DNA of 7,816 nucleotides from Thermohalobaculum sp045106875 (GTDB lineage: Bacteria > Pseudomonadota > Alphaproteobacteria > Rhodobacterales > Rhodobacteraceae), in contig JBGCFK010000376.1 in NCBI GenBank assembly GCA_045106875.1, positions 1 through 7,816 of the forward strand. The letters run 5' to 3'. The first letter of the stretch is position 1; every line of letters starts with the position of its first letter. The notes under the pieces are model-generated. The model was not told the DNA's origin. It ran no database searches and worked only from the letters and a program-made list of their open reading frames with translations. Below are positions 5,966 to 7,816 of the stretch, piece after piece. Position numbers and translations under genes: made by a program.

Positions 5966-6625
5966 TTGAACGCTCAGGACATCACCTACGACTTGCGTCT
6001 TCAGATCGAAGCAGGAGGCTATGCGCCGCAAACGCGTCTACCGGCGGAGCGGGTATTGGCGGAGCGTTACGGCGCCGCGCGGGGCACCGTACGCGAGGCC
6101 ATAAAGTTGTTGGAGCGCGACGGTATCGTCGAGACGCGGGCAGGTTCCGGCACCTATGTAGCCCGGCACATTGCCGGAGTGATGCCGTCTGTCATCGAGA
6201 CCACGCGCCCGCTGGAACTGGTGGATGCCCGCTTCGCGCTGGAGCCGCATATGGTCCGTCTTGCAGTCCTGCATGGCACGGACGCCGACCTCGAGATCTG
6301 CGAAGGTCATCTGGTAGACATGGAATCCTGCCTTGATTCCAAGCGCTTCGCAGATTTTGACGAGAGCTTTCATCTGTCTCTGGCGGACGCGGCGCATAAT
6401 CCGATGATCCGTTGGATGATGGAGAAATGCCATGATGTGCGCAGCCATGTTCAGTGGAACCGGATGCGGACGCTGACGCTGACTGGGCCGGTCATAGGCC
6501 TCTACAATCGCCAGCACCGGGCCATCGTCGACGCCATCCGTGCAAGGCGCAGCGACGAGGCAATGCAGGCCATGCGCGATCACCTCGACACGGCGCGGCG
6601 CAGTCTGGTCGAGGCCACGATCTAG
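5966..6625 (+). CDS. GntR-family (FCD subfamily) transcriptional regulator
   Basis: The 219-aa protein has an N-terminal winged helix-turn-helix (about 5-67), including LPAERVLAERYGAARGTVREA and the wing ETRAGSGTYV. A C-terminal all-helical FCD ligand domain (about 85-212) follows, with likely metal or ligand residues D132, H136, H184 and H206. Such proteins are dimers that usually repress adjacent metabolic operons until an organic acid or related effector binds. The start is TTG at 5966 with GGGAG 5 bases upstream; no ATG in frame keeps the full first helix. It is transcribed away from the ligase-glx operon. The shared 146-base intergenic region carries two mirrored motif copies, so it probably controls that operon and itself. 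The effector could be an amine-pathway intermediate, but nothing in the sequence shows this. Confidence 0.92.
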   Translation: MNAQDITYDLRLQIEAGGYAPQTRLPAERVLAERYGAARGTVREAIKLLERDGIVETRAGSGTYVARHIAGVMPSVIETTRPLELVDARFALEPHMVRLAVLHGTDADLEICEGHLVDMESCLDSKRFADFDESFHLSLADAAHNPMIRWMMEKCHDVRSHVQWNRMRTLTLTGPVIGLYNRQHRAIVDAIRARRSDEAMQAMRDHLDTARRSLVEATI

Positions 6626-6645
6626 CCCTGCCGACCGAAAACGCC

Positions 6646-6682
6646 CGTATGGCATGCGTACCGCAAGCGTATGGCACGCGTA
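6646..6682 (+). repeat. 15-bp direct repeat, 22-bp period
   Basis: CGTATGGCATGCGTA (6646-6660) and CGTATGGCACGCGTA (6668-6682) agree at 14 of 15 bases. The 22-base period is close to two helical turns. They lie between gntR and the channel gene and may be a regulator site or chance duplication. Confidence 0.4.
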
Positions 6683-6722
6683 TGTACAGAATCTCGACCT
6701 CGCACGTGCGTCCCGGCTTGGG

Positions 6723-6740
6723 TTGTGGTTACATTCACAA
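6723..6740 (+). promoter_or_regulatory. CRP-like palindrome upstream of the channel gene
   Basis: TTGTGGTTACATTCACAA is an inverted repeat TTGTG-N8-CACAA. The core TGTGG-N6-TCACA differs from the CRP consensus TGTGA-N6-TCACA at one base. It is 39 bases before the channel ATG. A CRP/FNR-family regulator could bind here; which one, and whether it activates, cannot be told from sequence. Confidence 0.35.
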
Positions 6741-6771
6741 AAGCCCCAAATGCTACGCAACCCACTTTTGG

Positions 6772-6787
6772 ACCAATAATGTACCAA
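6772..6787 (+). promoter_or_regulatory. Putative GntR operator, copy 3, over the channel start codon
   Basis: ACCAATAATGTACCAA differs from the copy 2 core (ACCAATTATGTACCAA) at one base of 16 and keeps the 11-base ACCAA period. A short palindrome TTGGACCAA (6768-6776) overlaps its left end. The ATG inside it is the likely start of the channel gene, so binding would block early elongation or initiation. Confidence 0.45.
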
Positions 6788-7213
6788 TTGATCTGGCAAC
6801 TAACGCTCGGCAGTGCGGTGATCGCCGTCGCGATTGCCATCCAGGCCTCGATGATCGGAGTGGCAGCGATGTTTCGCCCACATGTCGCGCGCAGGCTGCA
6901 CCGGGTCAAACTGTCGACGATGACCCTTGTCATCTCGATCTCCGCGCTGTGGATGCTGGCAGGCATGACGGTCAGCGTATGGGCATGGGCCGTGACGCTT
7001 CGGATCGCCGGGGCCTTCGATGGGCTGGAGCCCGCACTTTACTTCGCGCTTGCCAGCTACACGACCCTGGGGTTCGGAGATCTGTTGCCACCTCAGGAAT
7101 GGCGCATTCTGGGTGCGATGATCGGGGCGAATGGCATGCTGGGGTTTGGACTCGCCACAGCAGCAATGGTCGAATTCATCACCCGTCTACGAGATGATCT
7201 AGCCAGTCGGTGA
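6779..7213 (+). CDS. Small potassium-channel family membrane protein
   Basis: The 144-aa protein has three likely membrane segments (about 4-28, 48-72 and 108-128). A pore loop lies before the last one, carrying TTLGFGD (about residues 94-100), a close variant of the potassium selectivity filter TTVGYGD. It fits the Ion_trans_2 family, acting in the inner membrane, probably as a tetramer passing K+. No cytoplasmic RCK or nucleotide-binding domain follows, so gating is unknown. I chose the ATG at 6779 because the protein then begins directly with the first membrane helix; an in-frame ATG at 6671 would add an implausible Arg/Thr/Pro-rich leader. The ribosome site is weak (TTTGGA). It is downstream of gntR in the same direction, with a 150-base gap holding a CRP-like palindrome and a third copy of the putative GntR motif. 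Ion selectivity is inferred. Confidence 0.82.
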   Translation: MYQLIWQLTLGSAVIAVAIAIQASMIGVAAMFRPHVARRLHRVKLSTMTLVISISALWMLAGMTVSVWAWAVTLRIAGAFDGLEPALYFALASYTTLGFGDLLPPQEWRILGAMIGANGMLGFGLATAAMVEFITRLRDDLASR

Positions 7214-7298
7214 TGATCCTTGGCAGGGTCCGGAACAACATGATCAGGACCAGCGTTGCCAGATACGGAGTTCCGAAGATGCGTTCGCTTGTTTGCAT
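7179..7298 (-). CDS. Possible 39-aa single-span membrane protein
   Basis: The peptide begins MQTSERIFGTPYLATLVLIM and ends with a Trp/Asp-rich tail (TDWLDHLVDG). It has one hydrophobic stretch (about residues 12-22) next to positive residues, typical of a small membrane protein. The frame is open further upstream, and a GTG start about 13 codons earlier with a GGAG is an alternative; for the ATG at 7298, an AGG lies 7 bases upstream. Its 3' end overlaps the channel gene antisense by 35 bases, so the two transcripts converge. I do not recognise a family; the protein-like composition is the main evidence, and it could be spurious. Confidence 0.35.
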   Translation of the reverse strand: MQTSERIFGTPYLATLVLIMLFRTLPRIITDWLDHLVDG

Positions 7299-7392
7299 TG
7301 CCTTGCCTGTCGTCACCGGGCGTGGTGGCTTGGGCACCCGCTCCGACGGACCCGTCGCAACTGATCGCGATCGAGGCCATGCTTCGCGCTAC

Positions 7393-7496
7393 CTAGAGCG
7401 TTTTCGGACCAATTGAGTCACGAATACCCTGCCGCGCTTCGCGCTCTCGGGTCATTCGCGAACTGACCGGTCCAATCAGGTCCGAAAACGCCCTAG
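7393..7496. repeat. 104-bp imperfect inverted repeat bounded by CTAG
   Basis: The outer arms CTAGAGCGTTTTCGGACC (7393-7410) and GGTCCGAAAACGCCCTAG (7479-7496) pair at 17 of 18 positions. Inner parts (AGTCACGAATACCC against GGGTCATTCGCGAACT) also pair with small bulges, and the centre is a GCGC-TTC-GCGC mini-hairpin (7434-7444). The whole can fold as a long cruciform or RNA hairpin. The form suggests a dispersed intergenic palindrome (REP- or MITE-like). It sits downstream of the channel gene and could end transcripts in both directions. Confidence 0.65.
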
Positions 7497-7534
7497 ATGT
7501 ATGGTCTGGCCAAAGGCCGCGCGCCGCTGGCGCG

Positions 7535-7666
7535 ATGATAGAGCTTACACGCCGTGGCGATCTTCCGCCGGGCACAAAGATCAACCGTGGTGCGATTTCT
7601 GCCAACGGTCTGGTTCGTAGCCTGTCCGGGACGCGGGTTCACCTTGCAAATCTGGGGCCGGTCTGA
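7535..7666 (+). CDS. Short open frame, 43 aa, possibly a gene remnant
   Basis: The frame runs from ATG 7535 to TGA 7664-7666 and remains open upstream into the palindromic repeat. The peptide contains GDLPPGTKINRG and GLVRSLSGTRVHLANLG. It vaguely recalls the V-R-N-L-S segment of alphaproteobacterial PilZ domains, but too little is present to assign it. No good ribosome site precedes the ATG. It may be a fragment of a gene disrupted by the repeat, or chance. Confidence 0.2.
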   Translation: MIELTRRGDLPPGTKINRGAISANGLVRSLSGTRVHLANLGPV

Positions 7667-7677
7667 GTTCGAGCCAT

Positions 7678-7816
7678 CTAACCCGGATTATTCACCGGGA
7701 GGCTGATTTCAGGTTGGCAACGGTAGCATAAGTCTTTGAAACAGCGTAAAGAATTAGGTGCTTAAGCCATTCTTCCTGCCGGACGAAAACTGCCCCGCTG
7801 CCATGACCGATCCTGC
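7678..7816 (+). mobile_element. Possible left edge of an insertion sequence (IS1380-like suspected)
   Basis: From 7682 the sequence starts with an inverted repeat CCCGG-N8-CCGGG (7682-7699), continues AT-richer and non-coding, and reaches an ATG at 7803 (MTDPA...) at the window edge. This layout of terminal repeat, ~120-base leader and transposase start resembles IS1380-family ends as I remember them. CTAA at 7678-7681 could be a 4-base target duplication. The transposase and the other end are outside the window, so this is a weak call; an ordinary promoter and gene start is the alternative. Confidence 0.3.

Larger units (their letters stand above)
7299..7816. other. Gene-poor right end: repeat, short open frame and possible mobile-element edge
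   Basis: No convincing full gene is seen in these 518 bases. Positions 7299-7392 hold nothing I can assign beyond a possible upstream extension of the small membrane ORF. A palindromic repeat occupies 7393-7496. A 43-codon frame lies at 7535-7666. From about 7680 the DNA becomes more AT-rich and resembles the edge of an insertion element. The longer open frames here on both strands run across the repeat and lack family character. Confidence 0.6.

Noticed and set aside
6671..6778. Upstream ATG for the channel at 6671
   Set aside because: It adds a leader with no signal-peptide character and covers the CRP-like site; the ATG at 6779 starts directly at the first membrane helix.
6038..6799. 253-codon minus-strand open frame
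   Set aside because: Lies opposite the GntR regulator and the channel leader; composition is typical of a shadow.
7093..7380. 95-codon minus-strand open frame
   Set aside because: Mostly antisense to the channel gene, with low-complexity composition; the neighbouring 39-codon frame has better protein character.
7434..7444. CRISPR-like repeat
   Set aside because: Single palindromic unit with no spaced repeats or cas genes.

Overview
The window looks like a chromosomal or large-replicon segment from an alphaproteobacterium, most likely of the Rhodobacteraceae/Roseobacter group. This rests on roughly 60-65% GC in the main genes, the character of the proteins and the gene order; it is an inference without database searches.

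Left and centre (1-5819, minus strand): one tightly packed operon read right to left. It starts with a 492-aa glutamine-synthetase-superfamily ligase. Three genes follow that together make a split glutamate-synthase large subunit: GlxB (class II glutamine amidotransferase), GlxC (GXGXG beta-helix domain) and GlxD (FMN/Fe-S synthase domain). Next come a lower-GC DUF4274-like gene joined to glxD by a GTGA overlap, an unrecognised 136-aa acidic protein, and the first 24 codons of a carbon-nitrogen hydrolase that runs off the left edge. No GltD-type NADPH/FAD subunit is present. The set resembles gamma-glutamylmethylamide synthetase plus N-methylglutamate synthase (GmaS/MgsABC). A reasonable model is that the ligase joins glutamate to an amine or ammonia, GlxBCD moves the amide nitrogen onto 2-oxoglutarate, and the hydrolase cleaves an amide in the same route. 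The amine is unknown.

Control region (5820-5965): a divergent intergenic region between the ligase and a GntR/FCD regulator on the plus strand. It holds two mirrored copies of a roughly 20-bp motif, ACCAAT-N-ATG-N-ACCAA at the core, each lying inside the predicted promoter of one of the two genes. This fits autoregulation and operon control by the GntR protein. A third copy (15 of 16 bases identical to the second) overlaps the start codon of the next gene.

Right (6626-7816): a small potassium-channel-like membrane protein (filter TTLGFGD) with a CRP-like palindrome upstream; a possible 39-aa membrane protein on the opposite strand overlapping the channel's 3' end; a 104-bp imperfect inverted repeat bounded by CTAG; and a gene-poor end whose last ~140 bases look like the edge of a mobile element or of another gene.
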